Source: Prunus persica (taxonomy: Eukaryota; Streptophyta; Magnoliopsida; Rosales; Rosaceae). From it: a stretch of DNA of 64,000 nucleotides. The stretch spans positions 2,151,677 to 2,215,676 of the forward strand of contig NC_034011.1 of NCBI RefSeq assembly GCF_000346465.2, written 5' to 3'. The notes beneath the pieces are model-generated. The model saw only the letters and a list, made by a program, of their open reading frames with translations, searched no databases and was not told the DNA's origin. Within the stretch, counting starts at the first letter, position 1; the number at the start of each line of letters is the position of its first letter. A program made the position numbers and the translations under genes. Positions 1 through 11,695 of the stretch are shown one piece after another.

Positions 1-719
1 CACGAAAAAATACATGTGCAGGAACAAGTGACATTTTTCAGTGTGTTGAATCCATTTGAAGTTCAAAAGATCGCCAATTAGCATTGCTGAACAATACTAA
101 ACCAAGGACATGAAACCCCAAATTACTGGGTCAATAAGATACAAGTTTACTTACATCAGTACATAATGTATACACCCCAAAACACTGGTTCATTCGTATA
201 TAAATTAACAAATAAAAAAATTTACAGATGTCCAACTTGGAAGAACTTTTAAGAACGACGATAGTAAGAAGAGGAGGTCAAAAATACCTTGCTTTAGAGC
301 AAAAGGCAACTGGAGATAATCAAAGGCTTCAAGACTTAGCTCTAGATTTTCCAAGAACAGTGCCCCTGCATGATAACATATGAAATTCAATTCACATATC
401 AATTAATTAAGATTCCTTACCTATGCTATATTATGACCAATTTTTTGCCAAACATTTTGTGTTTTGTGTGTGTGGCCCATGTATTTTCAAGTGTGCAAAT
501 CAAATAACAGCTGCATAATTCAATCAATTCTCAGTAACAGATATGAAACCAATATCATAAAACCCAAAATTAAATACGGAATATAAAAAAATTGGGTTTA
601 TGTCTCTGTGTAAAAATTATACCTTCCCATAGGGTGAACTTGAGCTGGTGTCTCTGAATATCTCTAAAGTAGCGACCGAGAAAACCCGAAATTACCTGAT
701 TAACAACTCCTTCGAACAT
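1..719 (-). CDS. VPS13-type intermembrane lipid-transfer protein, N-terminus (gene runs off the left edge)
   Basis: Two spliced exons can be read on the minus strand. Exon 1 (719-623) starts MFEGVVNQVISGFLGRYFRD, the chorein-N start typical of VPS13. Exon 2 (365-288) continues in frame with a stretch containing FLENLELSLEAFDYLQLPFA, matching the LxNVEL...EAFDYLQLP signature of plant VPS13 proteins. Both introns have GT/AG ends (donors at 622 and 287, acceptor before 365). The following exon, which should begin with the glycine of ALKQG, is not visible and must lie left of position 1. VPS13 proteins form long hydrophobic grooves that move phospholipids between membranes at contact sites. Only about 58 of several thousand residues are here, so the subfamily cannot be named. 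The splice-consistent reading makes chance unlikely. Confidence 0.78.
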
Positions 720-2049
720 TTCTTTTCGTGTATGGCCTCCCGCCCTTCTCAGTTTTCATTCACACCCATTAGAGAATTACAATGCGAACTCACGCCCACA
801 ACAGGACTGAAAGCAAGATAAGGAATTTCGACTCAGAGGCATTGACAAAGAGGAAGAGAGATGGAGGTCTTAGGGTTCAGGGTTCAGGCAGAGCCTCTAA
901 GAGAGAAATTTCCAGAACAGGAATGAAGAAGAAGAAGAAGAAGAAGCGGGCACCGCCGTAGTTGGCTGCATATGAAACCGAGAAATAGAGCGCCCCAGTT
1001 TACCTCCCCAATCCAATTATTATTTTCTTGAGTGGCAATTCATTATCAATTTTTAAAAAAAAAAATCCGTTGGACTACGTTGCCAAAGTTTTTTTTTTTT
1101 TTTTTTCATATGAGCCAAATATTCTAACAATTCCCTTGTTACTTAAGCTCGGAATTTATCAAATAACTTGCAAAAAAAAATATATAAAAAATATAAAATC
1201 AAAATTTTGAATTTAATTTTCATTAAAATATGTGTCATTTCATAATTTATATACTGTTATTTACAAAGTCTACCATTTACAAAATTCGACATACATAAAT
1301 CTAAACACTAAAATCTTTAATTGTCATAAATTTAAATTATGAAAATTTAAATTCGGTCATTTTAAAATTATATATAATTTTCAATTCATTTATCTAAACT
1401 TGGGTGATACAAATTCCTAAATATCAAATTTTATCACTATGATTTATCCGCACATATTGATTTGTAAGGAACTTTTTTTTTGCTTTGATACAAACAATAT
1501 TGAAAAAAGGGGGATTCGCAGAACTTCGGATGTTATTTTTAACCATTTGAGCTACAATTTTCTTTTGTAATCCTTTATTGGTTAAAAATATTTTTTTTTT
1601 AAAAGAAAATCTTTATGTTGCTGGCACTTATCAACAGTTTATGAGTAAAATTGGTATTTAGAAGTTTCAGCAGATCAGACACGGCCCTATGAGCCAAGAT
1701 GGGCCTACCCAGTTGGTCCTATTTTGAATTAAAAATAAAGATCAAGCCCAACCAAAATGTTGCTTGGACCCAATAAATAACACGCTTTCCTTCACAAAAT
1801 TTGGTCTGTAGAAACAGAGTTCCCGCGCGTCTGATAGTTGGAGAAGACAAGACGAAGACGAAGATTTGAATCGTCGTCTTCATCGCAGTCAATCAGATTG
1901 AGATCGAAGGCACGGATGCTTATTACGTTATGCTTAATAGTAAGATTATTAATGTTAATGAAGATTTATGCTTAATTTCGTACTGTTTTTGTAATCGCAA
2001 GGTTCTGTCTGGCTGATCGCTTAATTAGCTTCGTCGACGATCGATCCAA
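720..2049. promoter_or_regulatory. Intergenic region between divergent genes, probable shared promoter
   Basis: The region holds the 5' leaders of the VPS13-like gene (leftward, with a GAA-type tract near 925-948) and the small gene at 2050 (rightward). The middle, about 1020-1650, is very AT-rich with poly-A and poly-T runs and no convincing ORF. TGGGCC/GGCCCA-like motifs occur at about 1683-1745, a common element of broadly expressed plant promoters. No TATA box could be fixed with confidence. Confidence 0.4.
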
Positions 2050-2938
2050 ATGGAGAACAAAGACAGTGAATCTAGAAGAAAACGCATGAAACCAGATGTA
2101 AGTATAACGCATTCTGCGATCTCCAAACGGTGCCCTGTGCTTCTTCTGCCGTTGTGTTAGTGTCTGAAATCTGATTGTTGAAATTACCAGGAGGAAGAAG
2201 AAGGAGCGATCTCAGACTCAGAAAAGGCACAGAATGAAGAGTTGGAGACGTTCGTTGCTGGATCTGAGGAGGTGGAGCTTGCAGTAGCTCATATTCTTGA
2301 AAAGATCGAACGGTTCACTCAGCTGGTAATTAACTGTTCAATTTCAGTGTAAATGAAACAAAAAATGAAAAAGAAAAAAATCCTTGTTTGATTGTATTTA
2401 CAATTTTCTTTTTCTTTTTTTGTTCCTATTATAATTGGAGTTTTACATAGGTATCTGAACTTCTGGGATCAGGGAAGGCCATGTTTCAGAAGATTGGTGA
2501 TGAATTCGAAGAGCGGATGATTATGTGAGTTGCAAAGTTTTAGTATATGTTTTTGAGTTATTTTATTTTATTTTGTTTTTCTGTTGCTTTTGTAATATAT
2601 ATCGGGTAATATTAATATTAATTTAATAGTCTAGCGGGAGACGCAAAGGGTTGTAGCTAAGTACTTAAAGAGCAATTATCTTTGCTCCCGAAGTCTTGTT
2701 TTCAAACTCCCTCCTTCAATATTTCTTGTATCAAAATAATCTAACTAGAAACGAGAGTTATTTATTATTTGGGTTTTCGATGATTGAAATTTGTGGGTGC
2801 AGGGTGCACAAGGAACAAATTGAGAAATGGCAGGAAGAGATCAGAGAATTGCGCATCCTTGATGCCTCAAATGAGGAGGCCAATGCTCTTCTGCATAATG
2901 CTCGAGGTTTGCTTCACCATGCTCATGTTGATTCTTGA
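2050..2938 (+). CDS. Small conserved coiled-coil protein of unknown function, 130 aa, four exons
   Basis: Exons are 2050-2097, 2191-2325, 2451-2524 and 2803-2938. All introns have GT/AG ends and the frame stays open to TGA. The protein starts MENKDSESRRKRMKPD, a basic nuclear-localisation-like stretch, followed by an acidic EEEE segment. A long, strongly charged alpha-helical region follows (VSELLGSGKAMFQKIGDEFE, then EQIEKWQEEIRELRILDASN). It ends ANALLHNARGLLHHAHVDS. There is no signal peptide or membrane segment. The heptad-like pattern of leucine and charged residues suggests a coiled coil, hence a small adaptor or nuclear protein, but I do not recognise a named family. The ATG at 2050 is the first in the leader near 1990-2049 that opens this frame. 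The intact splice pattern argues for a real gene. Confidence 0.72.
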
Positions 2939-3240
2939 AGGTGACACTCTACCCAATATTACAAGAATTCTCTGTTTCCACAAATTTCTCAGATTTTTCC
3001 CCCAATTATTAAAGGCTTTAAAAAGTTCCACCCAACTGGCTGTTCTGTATGGCTCAATAGGTCTTGGAATGTAATTTAGGAAACTGATACGCAGGTTTTG
3101 CTGTCTCCATTGATGTTGGGAAGTTACAAGCTAAAGCGACATGTTAAAATTACTGGCTTATTGTGATGGGATAGTTCTGGTGGTACCTGTTGTTGCATTG
3201 AACGAGATTTAGAATTAGCATGTGGTTGTAGCTTTGATAT
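2939..3240. other. 3' flank of the small gene
   Basis: Probable 3' UTR followed by AT-rich sequence. No further gene or repeat boundary is visible before the duplicated unit that begins near 3241. Confidence 0.35.
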
Positions 3241-5104
3241 TTCTATCAGTTCAAAAATTTGATAATTTCTCTTAAGATTAAGGATCAAGTCCCTTATATA
3301 GGGCCACACTGCAACCAACAAATTTCCCTTCCATAGAACATTTCACTTTACGTACGTTCTATTTAACCTTTTTTCCATGGTTGCTTATGAGTTTTTACAA
3401 TTGGGAATGACACACATTTACCACAATCGTCTACAAAATTGCTGGCCTCTTATCTCATAGAGGTAGGATTCACAATAGTCTAAAATGTACGAGAGATGTT
3501 TGCAATAACTAGATATAGTACAAAATAGATTTTTATTCTTTTACAAAGATGTTTGTGCATAAGTCCACTAGTGTAGTGGTTTGGACTCCCCCATGAAAAC
3601 TAGCGGATTTAGTCATGTTTTGGGTTAGGCAGCTACCTACCCGAAAATTGTTAGAAAATAAAAATAGGTAGATATGAAGCAACAATACCAAGAAAAAAAG
3701 AAAGGGAAGAAGAAGAAAAAAAATAGAAAAGAGGGAGAAGGCATCAACAGGCCCAGGGAAAAGAGAAAGAAAAAAACAGGGGGAGAGAGAGGAGAGAGGT
3801 ATAAAAGTGGCAGAGAGTCACGTAATTAGATATGAGTGGTATTGGACTCTATAATTATTTTGAATTGGGTAACATTTTTGGACACCCAATTTTTTTGTAC
3901 GCTCTTGCCTGGTTTTTTAGAAATAGATGCTAATTGTTTTTACATGTATTAATTATTTTTTAATCAAAATGCATTTGATTCATATATTTGATAGATGATT
4001 ATAACATGATGGATTCAATATCAATTTTTTTATTTATATTATTTTAATCATCGTATCGATGTCATACACGTATCCTAGTTTTTGAAAATTTTCTGTATCA
4101 GCATACCCGTACCCGTGTTCATGCAACGTGTAAGTTTCACCTACTCAACTTCCAAATCCTGGATTTATCAAAGGTCCTGGGTTAGAGTCCTAGCATCTAT
4201 GTTGTGTGAATTTAGTATATTATTACCCATCTCAATATTATCGCCCATCTTAATGTACTTAATATCAACCTGACTTGAGTATTTGAATGCGTAATCTTCT
4301 CCTTTCAGTACAAATGGATGTAAACATAGCATAATCTTCTTTAATAGTCATCTAAACATAGCATAATTTACTGACTCTCTCTCGACTAGCTCAACATCAA
4401 TGCGTCCTGTTCACAATTATACAACTTATCAGTCACTTATATGGTGGCGCCTGTTACGATAAATTTTGTCACTACTTATCAAAGTCTAACAGATTAGGCC
4501 AGAGGTATGGGCTGGACTTTCAAACTATTGGGCTTCCATAATTTTTTCTCATTGTTGGACTGTTTAATGGTCAAATTGTTCATTGGTTGTTACAGACATG
4601 TTCATTATTCATACATGTATGTAACAAACCCAATAATTAATTAAACTTGCGTATGAGTAATGATTTATCGTGTTTGAATGAGAATTTCTTAACAAAACTA
4701 TTTGTTTGTCAATTGCTTTTTTATTTATTACTTTATTTTGACTTGTCTCTATAGAATCTAGTTTATTTTTTCTATACTCATGATAATTTATAACGGGTCA
4801 GTATACTCACAATAAGGCTAATCACAACTAATTAGGTATTGAACTCATCATAATATATATCGCCCTCTCCAATCGAACGTAAAAAATTACCACTAGACCA
4901 AAGACTAGTTGGTATAACACGTGTGAATTGATAATAACAAGTCCTGAAATTCTCATTAATATGATCTCTTTAAAAGGAAATCCAGATAGTGCTTAGTTGT
5001 GGTGGGTTTTTTTTTAAAAAATTTTAATTTTAAAAAATTTATAACACGTGGTTTTTATTATTATTAAAGAAGCTAGGCGAATCCCAGTAAGAGATCTGTT
5101 TATG
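3241..5104. repeat. Diverged tandem duplication, unit 1 (non-coding)
   Basis: Blocks match the next unit in the same order: 3241-3480 with 5105-5345, 3510-3600 with 6075-6165, 4165-4480 with 6170-6450, and 4480-5085 with 6770-7330. Unit 1 carries private sequence at about 3600-4160, including a purine-rich GA/AG tract at 3660-3810. The unit ends with an AAGCTAGG...GATCTGTTTATGGTAT block that recurs just before the mannanase promoter at about 7312-7350. No ORF in it looks coding. Confidence 0.75.
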
Positions 5105-6130
5105 GTATCAGTTTAAAGATTTGATAATTTCTCTTAAGATTAAGGATCAAGTCCCCTTGTATGGGGCCACACTGCAACCAACAAATTTCCCTTGCATAGA
5201 ACATTTCACGTTACATACGTTCTATTTAACCTTTTTTCCATGGTTGCTTATGAGTTTTTACTATAGGGAATGACACACATTTACCACGATGGTCTACAAA
5301 ATTGCTGGCAGCTTCTCCCATAGAGGTAAGATTCACAATAATTTTATTTCTACGAGAGATGTAGTCAATAAGTAAAGAGATTTTTTATTTAAACTCCGCA
5401 CTTCTCTTTGTTTACTCCAATACTTAAATCATTAAGCTGTAAGTTTTATTACAGTGTAAAAAGACAAAAAAGGTCATCCAACTTAATACTTAACCCTAGT
5501 ACATCTATACACACACCCTCATTACTCTTTATATTAAGTTTTAGAAAAATACAAATTCCTCACCACTCTTGACATCCTTGAGATCTGATGCATTGAAGCA
5601 CCGTGTGCGGCAAGACAATTAGGCTCCATAACTGTAGAAGATTCTTTCCAAGGCTTGAGGAGAAAGATCAGCCGTGACAAAATCTCATGTATACTATAAA
5701 TACTTTTGCTTCAAACTGTTGCCTAGCACAAGAAGAAAATCTCATGTATTTTTGCTTCAAACTGATGCCTTCAAACCGTCCTTAAATTGATGCCTAGCAC
5801 ATACTTTTGCTTCAAACTTTCACCCCAAACAAAATCTCATGTATACTACAAATATTGTTTAATGATTTAAATATTGGGATGAACAAAGAAAATTGTGGGG
5901 TTTAAATAGAAAATCATTTTTATTTCTTATTTTTTCAGCTTGGGGTGTATTTAAGGGTAGTTTAGGAAGATAGTGGGTTTTCTTAGAAATTGTGAAAATT
6001 TAAATTAAAAGTTGGGGTGAACTTAGAACATGTGGTGAATTAAGAGAAGTGTGGGGTTTAAATAGAAAATCTCTAAGTAAATATAGTACATAATAGATTT
6101 TATTTTTTTACAAAGATGTTTGTGTATAGG

Positions 6131-6300
6131 ACCCACTAGTGTAGTGGTTTGGACTCCCTCATGGAAGGTCATGGATTCGAATCCTAGCATCCGTGTTGTG
6201 TGTGAATTTAGTATATTATCGCTCGTCCATCTTAATGTACTCGATATCAACACGACTTGAGTATTTGAATACGTAATCTTGTCATTTCAGTACAAATGGA
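6131..6300 (+). mobile_element. tRNA-derived SINE-like element
   Basis: The element has a box-A-like stretch (CACTAGTGTAGTGGTTTGG, 6133-6151) and, about 25 bases on, a box-B-like GGATTCGAATCC (6173-6184), the spacing of an RNA polymerase III promoter. A conserved body follows (GTGAATTTAGTATATTATCG). The same body occurs in unit 1, where box A (near 3570) and box B (about 4170) are pushed apart by about 560 bases of other sequence. The 3' end is not well defined. Confidence 0.5.
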
Positions 6301-6452
6301 TGTTCTATTTAAAATTGCGACTACTTCTCTAAACATAGCATAATTTACTGTCTCTCAACTTGCTCAACATCAATGCGTCCTGTTTATTAAATTAGTAAAA
6401 TTATACAACTTAATCAGTCACTGGTGGCTCCTGAAGATAAATTTTGTCATTA

Positions 6453-6743
6453 TCTATAGATATAAAGCAAAAGGCAGAGAATGGTGAAACATTCAAAATA
6501 CCAAAAAAAATCATTGGTTAATGCAATATTAAGAATTGAAATTATTAATTAAATGAGGATAATATGATAAATTCACACTTTTTCATATTTAAAAAAATTA
6601 AAATTAAAAAAAATAATTCAGATAATAAATTCTATTTTTATAGAACACAACTACTCATTATCTTTTTTAATTTTAAACTAAATTTTAATTTATTTTTTTT
6701 AAAAAGCCTCTCGCAAGCAGGCGCAGAAGCGCGGAGAGGCTAG
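6453..6743 (+). mobile_element. Non-autonomous Helitron (291 bp)
   Basis: It starts with TC (TCTATAGATATAAAGCAAAA) after an A and ends in CTAG before a T, the A^T target rule of Helitrons. A GC-rich hairpin (CCTCTCGC... paired with ...GCGGAGAGG) lies just before the 3' CTAG. The homologous spot in unit 1 (about 4472-4480) reads straight through without the insert, giving an empty site. The element has no ORF. A related copy lies reversed at 10844-11130. Confidence 0.8.
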
Positions 6744-7520
6744 TTTATCTTAAGCAAATATTAAATGCAAAAAGTCTAACAGATTAGACCAGAGGTATTG
6801 GCTGGACTTTCGAACTATTGGGCTTCCATAATTTTTTCTCGTTGTTGGACTGTTTAATGGTCAAATTGTTCATTGGTTGTTACATACATGTTCATGACAT
6901 GTATGTAACAAACCCCAAAAATTAATTAAACTTGCGTATGAGTAATGATTTATCGTGTTCGAATGAGAATTTCTTAACAAAACTATTTTTTTTGTCAACT
7001 ATCTTTTTATTTATTACTTTATCTTGACTTGTCTTTATAGAATCAAGTTTATTTTTTCTGTACTCACGACAATTTACAACGGGCCAATATGCCCACAATG
7101 AGGCTAGTCACAACTAATTAGGTATTAAACTTATTACAAATATATATCATCCTCTCCAACTGAATGGAGAAAAATACCACTAAACTAAAGACAAGTTGGT
7201 ATAACAAGTGTGAATTGATTATAACAAGTCCTGAATTTCTCATTAATATCATCTCTCTTTAAAAGGAAATCCAAAGAGTGCTTAGTTGTGGTGTTTTTTT
7301 CTTATTATTAAGGAAGCTAGGTGAATCCCAAAAGAGATCTGTTTATGGTATATATTTGAAAAATGAAGCCAACCAAATCTCTTAATTATGGTAAGAGATC
7401 TGTTGTGGAGCACAATCCAGTAACTAAGATATGGTATTGTTAATGTATACATGAACTACACGAGGCTGTCCCAATTCTTCTCTCTTAATTTCTTTTTATT
7501 CCTAATTATCCATTATATCA

Positions 7521-7530
7521 CTATATATAC
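7521..7530 (+). promoter_or_regulatory. Probable TATA box of the mannanase gene
   Basis: CTATATATAC lies about 65 bases before the ATG at 7595, in an otherwise pyrimidine-rich leader. The position suits a plant TATA box with a short 5' UTR. Confidence 0.45.
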
Positions 7531-7594
7531 TAGCTTAGCCCTAGCTAATAAATAAAAAAGTTAATTAAGGCATAAAATTAGTACTCAACAAACC

Positions 7595-10298
7595 ATGTCG
7601 GGGAAGGGTTTGTTTGTTTTGTCAACTCTTTTGGTGTTGATCGTCATTCAACATGGAGATTGTAAAGGTGAAGCCAATCATGCCTCTAATGGTGGTGCTT
7701 TTGCTCGAACAGAAGGAACCCGTTTTGTTATGAATGGGAGACCGTTTTACATAAATGGTTTCAATGCGTATTGGATGATGTACATGGCATCTGACCCATC
7801 TTCAAGAGCCAAGGTCACTTCTGCATTCCAACAAGCCTCCAGGTATGGCATGAATGTTGCTAGAACTTGGGCTTTCAATGATGGCCGCGGCAAAGACAGA
7901 CCCCTTCAGCCTTCTCCTGGCTCCTATAACGAGGACACATTCAAGGTACTCCTATGTGCGGCTATGTACTTTCATACAGTTTCACATGTGATCTTGCTGT
8001 TAAAAATGGTTAATCGGAACTATTGATTTCACGAATTTTGAAATTTAATTTGAGTATATGTATGGTTCATATTCATAGTCATTCAAAAATAAGGTGCATG
8101 ATTGAGACGGGAACAACTAAAAGCGCTTCTAGAAAAAATATTTCATATAAAAACAATTTCAAACGAGTCCTAAATTTCACTCAATCAATACCAGCATTAA
8201 CCTTTTCTATGACCCCGGAAAGTATGACCTATTAATTAAAATTTTTCCCCTTTTCTTGTTGTTAAAGATATTCTTGAATTTTGGATTGTGGTCGATCTTA
8301 TATGATTAATTAATTTTTAATTTTCTTTTGAGGTAGGGATTAGATTTTGTGATATCAGAGGCTAAAAAATTCGGAGTACATGTGATACTAAGCTTTGTGA
8401 ACAACTTTAGCGACTTTGGGGGTAGAAAGCAATATGTGCAGTGGGCAAGAGACCGTGGCCAACCCATCAGCAGCGATGACGACTTCTATTCAAACGCTGT
8501 CATCAAAGGATATTATAAGGATCATATTAAGGTAGGTGCTTAATTAATTCCTATTTAATTTATTCACATTAATTAATTAGTCCACTAATTCTTTGCTTAG
8601 CTTTTCAGTTATCAGTTCAATGTTTTCTTTTTTCAATCCGTTTCTTGTATTAGACAAATTATTAAATACCACTTCAGAAGGGCCTCTCATTTGTTTCCCT
8701 AGTTTTGCTTAGCTTTGAACTTCAGATTTAGTCATTAATGTCGCATAGATTTACTTTTTCTCATGTATATTTTGTATACGAGTATGTGAGAATGTTGGGA
8801 AACCTTGTTACAACTTCTATTTTCTTTAAATAATAAGATTCAGTTGTAGGTAGTCTGTTCCGAATCACAAGAAAATGTAAACGAGACGACTATTCGATGT
8901 CGAAATATTCTCAACAGACTTTGCGAGTTTTATTTGTTATTTTTATATATTTTACAATAACATGTAGACTTCGAGATTTATTTCATACATCAATTTTCTC
9001 ATTTTTCCATGCCACATACATGGTCAAAGATGCATAGAGAGGATGTAAAATATTGAATTATATATAATGTAAAATAGATTTATCTAACAATCCTAATTCC
9101 TATGCAGACTGTGCTCACAAGAATAAACTCCATAACAAGGGTGGCCTACAAAGATGATCCAACCATCTTTGCTTGGGAACTAATAAATGAACCTCGTTGC
9201 CAATCTGATGTCTCTGGAGCCCTTCTTCAGGTATCTCTCTTCAAATATTATTTGATTTTCCTTTAAAAAAAATTATTTTAAACCTATTTTGGTAAATTAT
9301 TATTGTGCAGCAATGGGTGACAGAAATGGCCGCACACGTTAAGTCCATTGATAGTGAGCATTTACTAGAAATAGGGCTTGAAGGATTTTATGGGGAAACG
9401 ACGCCGGACAAGAAGCAGTACAACCCTGGTAACCTAGAGTTTGGCTCTGATTTCATAGCCACCAACTTGCTTCCCCAAATCGATTTTGCCACTATACATA
9501 TCTATGCTGATCAATGGTACCTTCAAAATCTCTATCTCCTTAGCTATGTATATATGTATTCAGTAATTTGTCGTGTATATTCCAAGTACATTACTAGAAA
9601 ACCGAGTATACTACTAGAAAACCTCAAAAAGGGTCACAGATGATCTGAGGCAAATGAAAGCAAATGCCACGATATATCCGTGACCAAAATGAATTGTCAC
9701 GGATAAGATTACGTCATTGTGCTCTTTACATACGGTGTTGTCATTAAGTTTTTACAACTGCAAAAAAGGTGTATGTGGTCAATTGAGCTTTGGGTCCCAC
9801 TCTATTCTCAACCCTGTCTACGGCTTTTTCACAACATAATCTCCCTAATAATTAAGCTCCGTAGTAATATTATTTTAACAAGATCTAATATATGAGAACA
9901 TGATGATGGATAGGTTATCAGGAGAAAGCGAAGAGGCTCAAGCTGGTTTTGTGGACAGATGGGTGCAAGCACACATTCAAGACTGCAACACAGTGGTGAA
10001 GAAACCACTGCTCGTGGCTGAGTTCGGCAAGTCTTATAAATTGCCGGGCTATGTCCTACAAAAGAGGGACGCCTACTTTGGAAAAATATACAGTGACATT
10101 TACAGCAGTGCCAGCAGAGGGGGCTCATGTGTAGGTGGTCTTTTCTGGCAGCTCATGGCTCCAAATATGGACACTTTCGGAGATGGATACGAAGTCGTTT
10201 TGGAGCAGAGCCCTACCACTGCCACTGTCATTGCTCAACAGTCTAGGAAGCTTAATGGGTTAAAGGCTAGTCTAGCAATTAATGTCACAAGGACTTGA
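7595..10298 (+). CDS. Mannan endo-1,4-beta-mannosidase (GH5), 419 aa, five exons
   Basis: Exons are 7595-7945, 8337-8531, 9108-9230, 9311-9516 and 9914-10298, all with GT/AG introns and one open frame. The start [20 protein letters not shown] is a secretion signal, so the enzyme acts in the cell wall. It cuts internal beta-1,4 links of mannans. GH5 marks are present: [12 protein letters not shown] near residue 50, the acid/base glutamate in WELINEP (E210) and the nucleophile in LLVAEFG (E328). The length is normal for plant MAN proteins and no key residue is missing. Intron 4 contains decayed sequence with a GTCACGGAT/ATCCGTGAC inverted repeat (about 9676-9705) and two ACTAGAAAA motifs, perhaps a CACTA-type relic. 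A polyadenylation-like AATAAA lies at about 10393. The paralogue number (MAN2, 5, 6, 7) cannot be decided here. Confidence 0.93.
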
Positions 10299-11302
10299 AA
10301 GTATAGATTTGGTTTTGTATTAGTACTAATTAACTACCTTGACTTGAGATCTGTTAAAGAAGCTAGAATGTAGTGTTGGCTGATTACTCATCAATAAATT
10401 GCTGAAGGCATCTCCAATTCGTAAGGTCATTTAATTAGGGGAAACATTACATATTTTGGCACCCCCGTTTGGTTGATGTTGGGTTCATTTTTATATATGA
10501 TTTATCATGTCATTCATCCAATGTTTTGAGTTAGTTCTTGATATTTTATAGTCTTTTGTGATCTTTTTTGTGTTTTTATTTAATATAAAATCTATTTTTG
10601 CTCATTTTCGTAGGTCAACTTCTTGGCCTTGGATTAGCATGTTTCGGTGCTCGGATGTGAGGAAGATCTTCATGAAACTTGTTCCAATAGATGTTGACTA
10701 CAACATATCCGAATTTGAGCTCCATTGAACAAGTATAGCCTAGCGATTAGGGGCCTACATGTCAAAAAGTATAGCCTCGTGACTATATATATATTTTTTA
10801 AAAAGACCACAGTATAGCTGTACCGCCATTTAAATATATTATACTAGCCTCTCCGCCTGCGAGATGCCTTTTTTAAAAAAATTTAAAATTATTTTAGAAT
10901 TAAAAAAGATAATGGGTAGTTGTGTTTCCATAAAAATAAGATCCATTATCTGATTTTTTTCCTTTTAATTTTAATTTTTTTAATATGAAAAAGTGTGAAT
11001 TTACTATATTATCCTCATTTAATTAATAATTTCAATTATTAATGTTTGCATTAATCAATGATATTTTCTGGTATTTTGAATATTTTACCATTTCTTGCCT
11101 TTTGCTTTATATATATATATATATATTTAAACGGTATAGCCGCGCAACTATACTATTTATTTAAAAAAATTAAAAAATAGAACCCTCCTAGTTGCATTTG
11201 TTCATACTTTATGGATATTAATTTGCTAGCTTCAACATATCCAAATCAGATATTTAAGGAGTGAAAAGTGGTGGTCTCTTGAGCAAAGGAGGTCCTAGGT
11301 GG
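10299..11302. other. 3' flank of mannanase and repeat debris
   Basis: After the 3' UTR (to about 10420) there is AT-rich sequence of unknown origin. Degenerate pieces of the GTATAGCC palindromic family (about 10730-10825 and 11133-11152) lie on either side of a reversed Helitron copy. No ORF looks coding. Confidence 0.4.
10844..11130 (-). mobile_element. Second Helitron copy, reversed and partly decayed
   Basis: Read on the minus strand this matches the 6453-6743 element: AAGCAAAAGGCA near the 5' end, the TTAATTAAATGAGGATAATA body, and a 3' hairpin ending in CTAG (10844-10847 on plus). The 5' TC end has been lost in an expanded (TA)n run at 11106-11128. The 3' hairpin differs by small changes from the first copy, so the two are sisters of one family rather than a recent local copy. 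Confidence 0.7.
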
Positions 11303-11496
11303 AGAGAAATTATACAATAGTACGGTATCACCACGTCAGCTGGTGATACTTCCATTCAGATATTGCCATGTGTCTTTTAAAAGAAAACTTAAAAATGTTT
11401 TTCCAACTAGACATTGGGTTTAAATTTTACCCTTTAGAATAAAATAAAATATAAAAACAAAACAAAAAAGAAAGAAGTTGACTGCAAACTTGGCTG

Positions 11497-11533
<37 letters not shown>

Positions 11534-11674
11534 ACAAACAGAGAAAGAAGTTCTGCGAACTAATAGAGGAGGAGGCTGCGCCACAGTTATTTTTTTTAAA
11601 AAAGATACGTGGCAATATCTGAGTGGAAGTATCACCATCTGACGTGGTGATACCGTACCATTTTATAATTTCTC
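11303..11674. mobile_element. Short long-TIR DNA transposon (372 bp)
   Basis: The ends are about 64-base inverted repeats with few mismatches. Both begin GAGAAATTATA and contain GGTACGGTATCACCACGTCA or a one-base variant, then GATACTTCCA and CAGATATTGCCA. The middle holds a (CT)n microsatellite at about 11501-11529. There is no transposase. No clear target duplication was found, so the superfamily (Mutator-like foldback is likely) is open. Confidence 0.7.
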
Positions 11675-11695
11675 GAGCCTCACGCACTTGGAGTG

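Larger units (their letters stand above)
5105..7340. repeat. Diverged tandem duplication, unit 2 (non-coding)
   Basis: This is the second copy of the unit at 3241-5104. It is lengthened by private sequence at about 5345-6070 and by a Helitron (6453-6743). It ends immediately upstream of the mannanase promoter, so the 5' flank of that gene has been duplicated to the left without the gene itself. Confidence 0.75.
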
